A stretch of DNA of 64,000 nt, taken from contig QVRM01000292.1 in NCBI GenBank assembly GCA_003439945.1, forward strand, positions 120,001 to 184,000, written 5' to 3'. Positions 26,801 to 34,950 of the stretch are shown piece by piece (positions within the stretch are counted from its first letter, which is position 1; the number at the start of each line of letters is the position of its first letter). The notes below the pieces were generated by a model. It had not been told where the DNA came from. It did not search any database and was given only the letters and a program-made list of their open reading frames with translations. The position numbers and the translations under genes were made by a program. The stretch comes from Dermanyssus gallinae (Eukaryota; Arthropoda; Arachnida; Mesostigmata; Dermanyssidae).

Positions 26801-29800
26801 AACTCTTAAAGGACTGGATTCAAATTAACTCACTGATTGATTAGAACAAGTGCCGGCTCTAGCGGAAAATATATATAAAAACCCGATACGATCAAGAGAG
26901 CGATATTTTAGATTTGCCTAGTTGTTGCTAATGGTGGCGCTGTGTGTTCTAACGTTCGAATTGCTTTTGTTGTTTTGTCTCCGTCGGTATTGCATGTTGT
27001 TATTGTTGTTGCCGTCACCGCTATCGTCGTCGTCGTCGTGATCCTGTTTGTGTTCGCATCGCGCGTCCTTCGCCGATCGCGCGTCCTGGCGCGATTTTTT
27101 GGCTGCAGGACGAGTACGTGACGCGGCACAAACTGGACGGCACCATCATCTACGCAGACCATCGCATCGGCACCGTTACAGGTCATCTGCCGAACGAGGT
27201 CGTCGGGGTCTCCGCACACAAGTACATGGAGCCTTCCGATGTTGTCATCGCTCTTTTTGCTCAGAAACAAAGTACGTACGCTACTATATACAATACTCTC
27301 TTTCTCTGAACCTCTTGCCACCTTCAATTCCTTCGAAAACGTTGGATAAAGAAATCAACATAACAAATGAGGTCTCGGGCCCGACTTTTTGTGTCCCCCG
27401 TTTATATATGTGGTATATACTTTTATTTATTTATTTATTCGAATTTCTTAATGCATTTAATTTGGTTAAATGTGTTATATACAAATGTCGATGTATTTGT
27501 AATAAATTTGGCTAAATCTGCAAATCTTCAGAAATATTGGGGCAAATAGGTATGAGGTGTCACCGTCTTTATCATTCTGTGACAACGACAATAGTACTAT
27601 AAATATAAAAGAAACATTAAACAAACAAAAAAAAGATATATATATATATATAATTTGACTGATGGTGGAGCAATTATCCTTTCTTTTGTGTGTCTGTCTG
27701 AATGCGTCTAGTGTTCGCGTCACATTCTGGCAAGGGTGTCGTTGTGTATCGACTGCGAACTCGAACAGATGGTTTCATCTATCTGCGAACATCTGGCTAC
27801 CTTCATTATGACCAGAGCACGATGCAGGTAGGCACAGACAGAGTCACACTGTGGCGGGGAGATCGTCTCCATCACTAAATGCTGAAATGAATTGAGAAAA
27901 CTGTTCGGTTTAGCTGCAAACCTACCTAATCGTAAAGTGTCGCCAACGTGTGGTGCGCATCAAACGCTCGTAGAAAAGAGGAAAAAATAGACAGAGTCAT
28001 GGAACTAAAAGCCGAATGGAACTAAAACGTAGTTCCTCGGAAAGGAACGCATGTGACGTCTTGGAGCCAGTTAAATAGCAAACGCTGCTATTGATTAGGT
28101 GGATATACTTTAGTGGGTAGTGATACGTGCCAAAAACCACGTAAATATAATACTAACACTGTTTGCACAGATACTGTACTGTACACTATACAACGAAATT
28201 GTGTTTTTCAACAAACCGTTTCATATATATATATATATATATACATATGTATGTGTGTACTAACTTGTACTTCTATTTTCATGTGAATTAGGTGGACCAT
28301 TTTGTGTGTGTTAACACGTTAATGTCGCCGGAAGAGGGCGAGCGGGAACGCCAAGAGTTGTGCCATCGGTTCTCACCGCACATTAGCTCCCTCACCGTCG
28401 AACACCTCAACGAATTTTTCAGCACGGTCCATGCACACGCCCTACGGCGAATACAACGCACGAAAGAGGCCAGCGAGATCAACTCAACGCGACACGGTGA
28501 GACCCCCTCTACATCCGCTACCAGTGAACTGAACCGTCTTTGGCCCATTCTATTGCTTGCTTGGAAGCGGTCACCTCAGCTGCTGACGCTTTTGCAGTGA
28601 TTTTGTTGAGCGTTCCGCCATGTCGTAATGTATATTCTGTGCAACTAGAGGTAGATTGTTGGACACGCAACATTACTTAATGTTTTTTACGCTTATTGTC
28701 GGCTAGCTCTCACTGAACTGAAGCACCTCGACCAGTAGAGACTTTACTAGGGAAGATACTTCCCAATTGCATACATTGCATATTTCTTTACTGAACTTTT
28801 TGTTGTTTGAGCCAATTTCGACTGGCAAAGAACAAATGCAAACCTTACCTGTTTGTATTGGTTATGGTATCGGCGTGAATACTGTCCCGTTTGGCAAACG
28901 TAATGTGTCCCCCTCCTCCGGCCCCAAACCTCACCTCGTAATGATCATTATTTCGCGCCTCTGAACAGTTCCCGGTGGACAGGCACTTAATCCGCTTGCA
29001 CTGGAGAACCTCGTCGAGCCGAACCTCTATCTCGGCTCCAACTGTCTCGTCAAACTGAAGACAAAAAGCGACTCAGAAGCTCTCGAGGAGGTCGCCGTGC
29101 CGAGAATACTCTATCCCAGCGAGAAGTCCTCGCCCTACAGTGGGTGTAGTGCCGCTGGCGAGGAGCGAAGCCCATCCGTCTGCTCGGCGACTGAAGGTGG
29201 CGTCTCAGTGTCGGGACAGACGCTCAACGCCGAAGCCACGAGTCCCCTCACCAGGTGTGCAAACACAGCTCCGATTCTATTTATCACTTTCAAGAACACA
29301 GGTTGCAAAGTGTGCAGGTGAAAAAAGTTTGTGGTAGTTATCTACCGACCAAGATTTAGTGGCAGTTATCTATCTAGATATCTCTTTTAAAACGGATTTT
29401 AGTAACCTATTTACCTGTATGATTATGTCTCTGGTTCTGTCACTTTACTATTGCTGTTAGACACGCTTGCAACAGGAAACAATATGCCGTCAGAACTGCA
29501 GTAATGGTTTGTTTACAGCTTAATTAATGGAATAACAATAATAATAATAATTAAAAAAATTGAATAAATAGTAATAAAAAAAATAATAATGATAATACGC
29601 TGAGCAGAATCCATCTTGGAAAACAACTTCACTTAGTTCGGCAAAGTCTGGCAACAGCAACAACATTGCCCTTACTTAGTAACCATGCATGTCTATGACG
29701 CCCTAGATTACGCCACGGTTGTATGCAGCATGTTTATGCCCTAGCAGACGTGCGTAGCAAGCTAGTTATGCATATTCTATGTCGACACCTGAAGTGCTGA

Positions 29801-31325
29801 TCCCCGGTGTTAACGATGCCAAAGCAAATTCTCATGTGGGAGGGGGGCGATCTCTAGCGATTGCTTTTTGTTTGTTTGGCCAGAGCTATCACGTTGGTAT
29901 CTATAACACACAGTGTTACGTGACTCTCGTTTTTTGAACTTGCTAACCGTGCAGGAGTGATATTGGCAGTCCGGAGTGCGCCAATCCGCCTCTGACTCCA
30001 AGCACGTCGCCGATGGTTATCGAGCCTGGCACCGCTACTTCGGTCGCCGAACTGTCGCAACTAACTCAGGGCCACTTCGCGTCGGGTGCCAACCTCGTTC
30101 ATATGAAGACCAGTCTACGGCACTACGACAAACAATCAGAGCAGGAGGAACAGATGCTGCAGCAGCAGCAGCAGCAGCAACAACAACAACAACAGCAACG
30201 ACCACAGCAGCTTGCCACGCCACCAAGCGGCGATAGCCTCTGGAACGCGTGCGAACTTTCCAGTCTGGGCGAGACAAGCCAGAGTAAGACTTTTGTTCTC
30301 TATCATTCTATATCATCGATCATCGATTTGGTCTGTCTTTCTCCGAAGCGGTTTAGTTGATATGTGAAGCGGTGTTCTGTTGGCGTTCATGGCGTTGATC
30401 TAAGCAGGCTGTCTCTGTAGACATAGATCCTTCCCGCCTGGTTTTTACCGCCTATTTGTCGTTGATGGGGTGAAGCATTGGATTTGCTGGGGTGAAGCAT
30501 TGGATTTGATGGGGTGAAGCATTGGGTTTGATGGGGTGAAGCTTTGGGTTTGATGGGGTGAAGCATTGGGTTTGATGGGGTGAAGCTTTGGGTTTGATGG
30601 GGTGAAGCATTGGGTTTGATGGGGTGAAGCTTTGGGTTTGATGGGGTGAAGCATTGGGTTTGATGGGGTGAAGCATTGGGTTTGATGGGGTGAAGCATTG
30701 GGTTTGATGGGGTGAAGCATTGGGTTTGATTGGGTGAAGCATTGGGTTTGATGGGGTGAAGCATTGGGTTTGATGGGGTGAAGCCTTTGGAAGGTGCTTC
30801 CGTGGGAAGTGGCCGAGGAGGGAGGGCGCTGCGGTCGTCGTTCGTTGAGAGCGTATCGCCATTTGCCTTTGTTGTATACTTAGCCCACATTGCAACTTGT
30901 TGAGTTCGAAAAGCGAAACTTCTTGAACGTTCAACATCGGTTCGACTGTTGCCGCCATACATGACGCAATACAACGCGCAGTGGCTCAGCTCAGCTGATC
31001 GGATCGTGACGTTCGAACGTCGTGGCATGTGACCCCCATTACTCCGCTAACTGATCTTCGGTGTGTTCGGTTGTTGTTTCGTCGTGCGCTTTCTTTCACA
31101 GGCTCAATGTCGGTGGACGTCGCCACGACCGCCGGCGCTGCGGCAGCGGCGGCCGCCGCTATAGGAGCACACCACCGTAGTTCATCGTCGACATCAACCG
31201 GAGGCTATGGCGGAACGCTAACTTCACCGTCGTCGTTGTCGTCGTCGTCATCCATGTCGGACGATGTCGGCGCTGGCGGAGGAAGCGGGGATGGCAGCGT
31301 GCTCATTAACAACCACCACCACTAA
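12107..31325 (+). CDS. Met: Methoprene-tolerant-like bHLH-PAS transcription factor (11 coding exons)
   Basis: Joined exons: 12107-12843, 20455-20992, 21529-21787, 22524-22721, 23204-23398, 27109-27271, 27712-27827, 28292-28496, 28969-29254, 29955-30283, 31102-31325. Every intron is GT-AG and each exon phase matches the next. The product is about 1082 residues, provided one base is dropped in exon 1. Domains in order: low-complexity N-terminus; bHLH about 386-435 (basic region [12 protein letters not shown]); PAS-A about 473-560; PAS-B about 643-760; Ser/Gln/Ala/Gly-rich tail. The basic region, the helix-2 string [20 protein letters not shown] and the PAS-B entry [14 protein letters not shown] match the Met/gce family as I know it. 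In insects that family binds juvenile hormone through PAS-B, pairs with Taiman/SRC and activates Kr-h1 in the nucleus. In a non-insect the ligand could be another juvenoid such as methyl farnesoate; that is inference. The start at ATG 12107 is the first in frame after a stop at 12101, but an upstream exon is possible. Alternatives such as cycle/ARNT are less likely, because their basic regions differ. Confidence 0.87.
12938..13060 (-). repeat. tRNA-like (SINE-like) sequence in intron 1
   Basis: The reverse complement has an A-box-like GGTAACTCAGATATAGAG and a perfect B box GGTTCGATTCC (complement of 12955-12965), spaced as in a tRNA. Its head abuts (TA)n at 13062. The acceptor stem does not pair convincingly, so a SINE or tRNA pseudogene is more likely than a tRNA gene. 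Confidence 0.45.
14171..14313. repeat. (TA)n tract with duplicated unit
   Basis: A long TA run is followed by two copies of TACATAAATAATATACATAT (14231 and 14280), each trailing into TA. Confidence 0.9.
14648..15470 (+). pseudogene. Decayed LINE reverse transcriptase fragment
   Basis: Around 15090-15400 one frame reads [20 protein letters not shown], then FVDGLVLMA and LLEITSRF, followed by [10 protein letters not shown]. These match RT motifs B (QGxPLGxxL) and C (F(A/V)DDLVLMA, here VDG) and the following NLxVxxxK. Stops and frameshifts separate them. The upstream ORF 14648-14839 ([20 protein letters not shown]) may be the finger region, with weaker support. Confidence 0.45.
15606..15687. 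repeat. Near-perfect inverted repeat plus direct repeat
   Basis: The left arm (15606-15629) and right arm (15638-15660) pair over 23 bp with one bulged T, around an 8-base loop GCATGGGG. The right arm sequence ACATACGAATCCTTAAACTG is then repeated at 15665. It looks like the product of a local inverted/direct duplication. Confidence 0.85.
15770..16010 (-). pseudogene. Possible Ty3/gypsy integrase relic
   Basis: The minus frame reads [20 protein letters not shown] followed by [20 protein letters not shown] and a hydrophobic [11 protein letters not shown]. This resembles the integrase core start PWxxxHIDFAGP..GxxFLVxVDxxSKWxEV..xxSTTSExT. The first catalytic Asp (HID) position appears as HK here. 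Evidence is one short weakly matching segment. Confidence 0.3.
18990..19720 (+). pseudogene. LINE ORF2 C-terminal relic, split by SINE
   Basis: The frame near 19040 reads [13 protein letters not shown], an RT thumb motif (YLGVxLTPSG), then [18 protein letters not shown]. After the SINE come [16 protein letters not shown] and a Cys/His cluster ([18 protein letters not shown]), as in the C-terminal knuckle of Jockey/CR1/L2-type LINEs. Multiple stops and shifts are present. The relic is similar in order and motifs to the minus-strand relic at 44700-45345. Confidence 0.55.
19201..19380 (-). mobile_element. tRNA-derived SINE flanked by perfect 10-bp target-site duplication
   Basis: ATCACACTAA occurs at 19191-19200 and again at 19381-19390, bracketing 180 bp. 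Read on the minus strand the insert begins GTCGAGCCCGGTGGTGTGGT, an A-box-like tRNA head, and has the B box GGGTTCGAGCCC (complement of 19304-19316). It ends in an AT-rich tail (ccgaaaaatttaaa). This is the expected anatomy of a tRNA-derived SINE inserted by LINE machinery. It splits a LINE relic whose reading resumes on the other side. Confidence 0.8.
20096..20138. repeat. (TA)n microsatellite
   Basis: TA repeat near the 3' end of intron 1, followed by CTA repeats at 20325-20350. Confidence 0.95.
20455..20992 (+). CDS. Met: Met-like exon 2: poly-Ser linker and bHLH basic region, helix 1 and loop
   Basis: The acceptor is tacag at 20450-20454 and the donor AG/GTGCGT at 20993. The entry phase completes a Val codon with the last base of exon 1. 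Residues about 280-320 are Ser tracts encoded by (TCA/TCG)n around 20582-20720. A Gly/His-rich segment follows ([20 protein letters not shown]). The DNA-binding basic region begins at 20874 ([12 protein letters not shown]) and the exon ends in helix 2 at SILR. The Glu and Arg residues of the basic region (AEKQRRDK) are those expected for E-box-like recognition. Confidence 0.88.
21529..21787 (+). CDS. Met: Met-like exon 3: end of bHLH and first half of PAS-A
   Basis: The acceptor is aacag, preceded by a CT-rich tract (21470-21510), and the donor is CAT/GTACGT. The split Arg codon (AG/G) joins exon 2 to [12 protein letters not shown], completing helix 2. A basic linker follows ([11 protein letters not shown]), then PAS-A strands: [20 protein letters not shown] and [16 protein letters not shown]. 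The [12 protein letters not shown] string is the classic PAS signature (YVSxSVExxLGH). The exon ends in phase 0. Confidence 0.9.
22076..22170. repeat. (TAA)n microsatellite in intron 3
   Basis: About 95 bp of TAA repeat between exons 3 and 4. Confidence 0.95.
22325..22410 (-). repeat. tRNA-like (SINE-like) sequence in intron 3
   Basis: The reverse complement has A box TGGCGTAGCAGG (complement of 22382-22393) and B box GGTTCGAATTC (complement of 22338-22348), with TTTGCAGT between them. Acceptor-stem strands do not pair (TCTAGGA against CCCAGGA), which argues against a working tRNA-Cys. Confidence 0.45.
22524..22721 (+). CDS. Met: Met-like exon 4: second half of PAS-A
   Basis: The acceptor is gtttcag and the donor CAG/GTTGGT; the exon is 66 whole codons. 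It begins [18 protein letters not shown], the usual IGxSIxxFxHxxD helix of PAS-A, and continues into the beta-sheet segment [17 protein letters not shown], equivalent to the SFxCRxxxKS segment of Met and related proteins. Confidence 0.9.
23037..23095. repeat. (TA)n microsatellite in intron 4
   Basis: About 58 bp of TA between exons 4 and 5. Confidence 0.95.
23204..23398 (+). CDS. Met: Met-like exon 5: inter-PAS linker
   Basis: The acceptor is tacag and the donor CGG/GTAAGT; the exon is 65 whole codons. It starts [11 protein letters not shown], the last PAS-A strand, then a Thr/Ser-rich insert, then [20 protein letters not shown], ending VDANR. The phrase VRI followed by ELSLVDANR before PAS-B matches the RIF..RSLIEANK segment that precedes PAS-B in insect Met. 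Confidence 0.88.
23572..23617. repeat. Imperfect hairpin
   Basis: CTAGAATTAAAA and its complement TTTTAATTCTAG flank a 20-base spacer. A 14-base string gcgcagagacaact just upstream (23565) recurs at 23739. Confidence 0.6.
26576..26720 (-). mobile_element. C-terminal fragment related to the C2H2/RLE LINE
   Basis: The minus frame reads [20 protein letters not shown] then VRGTLQRSL, matching ASDFLLQRLSLAVQRGKSAA at 61072-61131. The downstream flank on the minus strand carries AATAAA-like sequence near 26510. It is a 5'-truncated, more diverged member inside intron 5. Confidence 0.6.
27109..27271 (+). CDS. Met: Met-like exon 6: start of PAS-B, the likely ligand-binding domain
   Basis: The acceptor is ggctgcag after a T-rich tract and the donor A/GTACGT; 54 codons plus one base. 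It begins [20 protein letters not shown], the diagnostic (E/D)YxTRHxxDGxII entry of Met PAS-B, then [20 protein letters not shown] and [11 protein letters not shown]. In insect Met this domain encloses juvenile hormone. I cannot align individual ligand-contact residues reliably without a structure. The intron before this exon (23399-27108) is the second largest in the gene. Confidence 0.9.
27712..27827 (+). CDS. Met: Met-like exon 7: PAS-B central sheet
   Basis: The acceptor is gtctag and the donor CAG/GTAGGC. A split ATG codon (A/TG) joins exon 6, then [20 protein letters not shown] and [18 protein letters not shown]. The YRLxxRxxxFIYLRTxGYL string is a standard PAS-B beta-sheet and strongly Met-like. 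Confidence 0.9.
28292..28496 (+). CDS. Met: Met-like exon 8: end of PAS-B
   Basis: The acceptor is gaattag and the donor G/GTGAGA; 68 codons plus one base. It starts [18 protein letters not shown], the closing strand of PAS-B (FVCxNT) followed by the usual post-PAS helix with EExER. A helical charged region follows ([18 protein letters not shown]). An alternative unspliced reading stops at 28598, so splicing at 28496 is preferred. Confidence 0.88.
28969..29254 (+). CDS. Met: Met-like exon 9: C-terminal region
   Basis: The acceptor is tgaacag and the donor AG/GTGTGC. Entry phase completes a Val codon. The encoded protein is [20 protein letters not shown] and on to a Ser/Glu-rich acidic segment. 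I recognise no domain. C-terminal regions of Met proteins are poorly conserved and carry transactivation activity, so that role is inferred from position only. Confidence 0.8.
29955..30283 (+). CDS. Met: Met-like exon 10: C-terminal Gln-rich region
   Basis: The acceptor is gtgcag and the donor A/GTAAGA. The split codon AG/G is followed by [19 protein letters not shown], then a helical [20 protein letters not shown] leading into a poly-Gln tract from (CAG/CAA)n at about 30153-30200. It ends LSSLGETSQ. The Gln tract is a likely length-variable activation segment (inference). Confidence 0.8.
30465..30787. repeat. 22-bp minisatellite, 15 copies, in the last Met-like intron
   Basis: The unit is GGGGTGAAGCATTGGGTTTGAT. 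The GGGTGAAGC core recurs every 22 bp from 30467 to 30775, giving 15 units. Variants are gcattgg/gctttgg and a few point changes (for example TGGGTGAAGC at 30731). Because 22 is not a multiple of three, all minus-strand frames stay open and give artefactual proteins with a 22-residue period. Confidence 0.95.
31102..31325 (+). CDS. Met: Met-like exon 11: last coding exon
   Basis: The acceptor is tttcacag. A split Ser codon is followed by [11 protein letters not shown], an Ala9 run, a Ser-rich stretch from (TCG)n, an acidic Gly-rich segment and the C-terminus INNHHHH, with the TAA stop at 31323-31325. The phase agrees with exon 10. Low complexity means this exon rests on splice phase and codon bias, not on homology. 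Confidence 0.72.
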
Positions 31326-32330
31326 TCATCATCCATTGCGGTTGCAGTTGCTGCTGCTGCTGCTGCTGCAGCTTCTGTTGCTGTTGTTGTTGTTGTTCGT
31401 GTCTAGGCAGGATCTGCGGTAGGTAAAGGCCGACCGCCTACTCATCCATCCATTCATCAATGAATTCATCCATCCACTTATTGAGGTCGGCCTGTACAAC
31501 GACCAGTGTCATCGTTTACCCTTCAACGACGTCAAAGAGCGCCTATACGCCTAGTAGCTGCAGCAGCAGCTGCAATCGTTGCTGGTCGGCGGTTGCCGAT
31601 CTAAAGAACCTTTGATGGGTGCTTTTGGTGATGATTACGCTTGCAATGATTAATGTTATGGCTCGCACGATGACGATACTGATATAAGGCTCATACTGCT
31701 GCTGCTGCTGATGATAATGCTGTTGTTAATGCCCCTCTTGCTGCTGCTGCTGCTGTTGCTGCTGCCTTTTAGCCATTTAGCTAAAACGCGGTGAAAGGTA
31801 TTGGGTCACCTCGATCACCTCGACAAGAGGTTGCGAGTTGGCGAATTGCCAGATCGCCGATTGTCACACAGATATACTGTATCCACTGTGTGCATTTGTG
31901 TGTGTGTACGTACGGATACCACTATTTGTAGCATGCCAGCGTAATAGCAACAACAAGTGCAACAATAAACAACACAATTCGAACACGGAGCAGCGTGTTG
32001 TCACGAGTCTTCACAACGTCGGCCACCACACAATAGCAACAATAAAACGGCAACAACAACAACATCAACAAAAAGGAAAAAACAAGCACGACATGCCTTT
32101 AAATATAGGCGACGATGACCTTGGACTACCGTTTGTCAATGAAAATTGCCACTGAGAAGCGCACAGGTGCGATGGCCAGCAGATATCAGTAAATATCAGA
32201 TCTTGATAACACGAATCCGGTAGATGCCGGCATGCGGCAGCAAACACTCACGGACACAGAAGCACGGCAAAAACAAACGTCAATAAAAGCAATGCAATTC
32301 AACTAATAACAACAACAACAACAATAGCCA
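31326..32330 (+). other. Probable 3' untranslated region of Met-like gene
   Basis: The stretch after the stop is rich in CTG/CAG and CAA repeats, and AATAAA hexamers lie at 31964-31969, 32041-32046 and 32282-32287. Any of these could be the polyadenylation signal. The true 3' end cannot be chosen from sequence alone. Confidence 0.4.
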
Positions 32331-32806
32331 CAATATCAGCAACAAGGCCAATGACGACGATGACAACATGTGCAGCAACGCTAACAATTAAGGTATAATA
32401 GGCAACAATTATGATATGACCATCAAGCAATGGTAGTAGAAACACCAAACAGTTGCAGCAACATCAATAGCATGACAGGATCAAAATCACATAGAGCTGT
32501 TCTAATCAAGGCAACAGCAGCAGCAGCAGCAACAACACAACACAGGAATATTGCCGGGCAAAGACAATTGGTCTTGGATATAGGATCTTTATAGTGCAAT
32601 TGCAGCGGGCTCTAATTGAAGCAGCAGACGGGAAATGCGAGACAGCAGAGCCAGATGTTAAAATCGAGCGAACTTGTAATTGTAATGAAATGTGATTAGA
32701 TAAACCACGTTGCGAGTACTGGATTATGATAACGATATGTGTCTGTAATCAATAGGACACGTTACGTCAATATGCTTATTGTCAAACTTTTTGTGGAAAC
32801 TAACTT

Positions 32807-32807
<1 letters not shown>

Positions 32808-32841
<34 letters not shown>

Positions 32842-33074
32842 CATATAGTTTTGGCTACTATGATGGTTATAACCAACATCGTATGTCATTAAGCAGATGC
32901 GACCAACGGACCATCAGCTAACTTACGCAAGAAAAAGCGATTCAGACAGACAATAGTCACAACAACTGTTTGTGTTCGACGACTGAGAAAACGAAAAGTA
33001 CCCTGTCCTTTGCAGTGTACTGGTGGAATCGAATATTTGTACATAGACACATTCACACCGACACACACATACGG

Positions 33075-33109
<35 letters not shown>

Positions 33110-33212
33110 GCATATATCTACTTTTCTAGTGATCAAGATCATCGTGATGTACCATAGTTGGCTTGCCAGACGAGGATATCCATATAATGACACACATATA
33201 TATATATATAAT
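32808..33212. repeat. Cluster of short (TA)n tracts
   Basis: Tracts at 32808-32836, 33078-33106 and 33196-33212. No gene is seen in 32330-34010. Confidence 0.85.
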
Positions 33213-33477
33213 AGTAAGTCAGAACCATTTGAGTGCAGGATGGTCCGCGGAAGATGGTTGCCGCCCCCAGCACCGTTCGTCGTAGTTTTCTTGCATAGTA
33301 GCGATTGACTAACCGTATGACACACATAATTACTAGTAATAAGTATCGTGATTAATGTGGGTATGATCATGATTGTGCTGCGCCGTCGTTGTCATGGTTT
33401 GCTCTATCTCTATCTCTCTCTCTCTCTCGCGCGCCCCCACTCGCTCCTATTACGCTCTACCCGTGCTCTTGTTCGGG

Positions 33478-33727
33478 CGGGGGGGGGGGGGGGGGGGAGG
33501 AGGGGCAGCGTGCCGTAGACGAACAACAACCCCATGGAAAGGAGGGGGTCTTCGGTTCGAGTCGGGGGCGAATGAAGTGCGGCCATTTAAGCGTCGTATA
33601 CGCTGTATCTTTTTTGGTGCTGCTGTTATTTGTTACACTGTTTCGGGCACGCCCTCGGTTGGTTGCGCCAGCCTAGCCGCAACTGCATGCCTGTCTATTC
33701 CGTTCGCCCCCCCCCCCCCCCCCCCGC
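33478..33727. repeat. Poly-G and poly-C runs able to pair
   Basis: A run of about 18-19 G at 33478-33497 is followed by a run of about 20 C at 33706-33726. On either strand these are mutually complementary with a 208-base spacer. Each could also form quadruplex or i-motif structures. Confidence 0.8.
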
Positions 33728-34012
33728 CCATCATCCACATGCAGGCAACGTCTGTTCGGGCAGACAACGTGTCATCATTGGCTGAACGCGGACGTGAGCG
33801 GCGCCGGGGGCCTAACACGTCGTCCATTAGTCAAGTCACGCGGCGCACGTCGCGACACGTCGTGGAATAGTGGCGAACTCAAAGACGGCGGCGGCGGCGG
33901 CTGGTGATGATAGTAATTAGCAAATGGTTTTTGGCCGCCCGCCGTGGTGCGATCCGTCAGTGTAGGCTAACTTTCGAGACAGAGAGCATATATATATACA
34001 TATAGATATATA

Positions 34013-34948
34013 CATAGTGTGTTCAAAACGTATCGCGACTTTTGTGTTTTTTCAAAAATTATTCATTTATTCATGAATATCTATTTTGTCCCCTTCAAAG
34101 TAATCCCCATGAGATATTATACACTTGTGCCAACGGTTTTTCCAATCTTCGAAGCACTTCAAAAAACCATTTTTTTTAACCTTGTTCAGCTCCTCCTTCG
34201 ATGCCGTCTTTATCTCGTCAAGCGTAGCGTAACGTCGTCCTTTCATGGGCCTCTTCAGTTTAGGGAACAAGAAAAAGTCACAGGGGGCCAGATCTGGGGA
34301 ATACGGTGGCTGCGGCATCATTAGTGTGTTGTTTTTGGCCAAAAACTCGCGCACAAGCAACGATGTGTGAGCAGGGGCGTTATCGTGGTGCAAAAGCCAA
34401 TTTTTGTTCTTCCACAAATCCGGGCGTTTCTGGCGGATTGCTTCGCGCAAATTGCGCATAACTTGCAGGTAATATTCCTTATTGACCGTTCTACCCTGTG
34501 GCAAGAACTCATGATGCACCACGCCCCTGCAATCGTTAATCATTAATTTTTTCGTCTGTTGTTGAAGTGCTCGGGCGTCCGGCACGCTCTTCGTCGTTCA
34601 CATCTTCTCCGCCTTCTGAGAACATTTTGTACCACCGATAAACGTTGCTTCGGTCCAAGGTAGCTTCTCCGTATGCCACAGTCAACATTCGGAATGCATC
34701 CGCGCACTTAATTTCGTTTTTCACACAAAATTTGATACAGGTTCTTTGATCCATTTTTTTGAATAGGTAAAAATCGAAGACGATCCAAAACACGTGCAAG
34801 CAAAGCAGCTGTCAACAATTAAGTGAACATTCAAAATGGCCGAGCTTGTCGGCATAAGTGAGAGACATGAGTACCAACATAACGCCACAAAAAATATACG
34901 TAACCCCATGAAAATTCAAAAGTCGCGATACGTTTTGAACACACCTCG
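34013..34948 (-). mobile_element. Internally deleted mariner-family DNA transposon
   Basis: The ends are inverted repeats: GTGTTCAAAACGTATCGCGA near 34018 and its complement up to 34940, with TA on both sides (34011-34012 and 34949-34950) as the expected target duplication. The right tip CGAGGTGTGTTC is the standard mariner start; the left tip has drifted to CATAGTGTGTTC. At 936 bp it is about 350-400 bp shorter than the usual roughly 1.3 kb. Confidence 0.93.
34067..34754 (-). pseudogene. Mariner transposase, internally deleted and frameshifted
   Basis: The N-terminal part (34754 downward) starts MDQRTCIKFCVKNEIKCADA, then the helix-turn-helix segment and ERAGRPSTSTTDEKIND before a stop at 34536. 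The C-terminal part resumes in another frame as RGVVHHEFLPQGRTVNKEYY, then HHDNAPAHTSLL (second catalytic Asp) and PPYSPDLAPCDFFLFPKLK (third Asp of the D,D34D triad), ending near 34067. The segment carrying the second helix-turn-helix and the first Asp (TGDE motif) is missing, roughly 130 residues. The remaining halves are largely intact, which suggests a fairly young copy. It cannot encode active transposase. Confidence 0.93.
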
Positions 34949-34950
34949 TA

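Larger units (their letters stand above)
23399..27108 (+). other. Intron 5 of Met-like gene (3.7 kb)
   Basis: It starts GTAAGT and ends CTGCAG. It contains (TA)n tracts at 23478-23521 and 23771-23824, an imperfect hairpin at 23572-23617, a (TAA)n tract near 25700-25728 and a minus-strand LINE C-terminal fragment at 26576-26720. Open stretches at 23858-24540 on both strands resemble nothing I know. Confidence 0.8.

Noticed and set aside
30465..30787. Regularly spaced repeats suggesting a CRISPR array
   Set aside because: No unique spacers; the 22-bp units are contiguous, and the genome is eukaryotic.
30387..31028. Long minus-strand frames with repeated [23 protein letters not shown] units
   Set aside because: They are translations of the 22-bp minisatellite in three frames and lie inside an intron; no independent gene signal.
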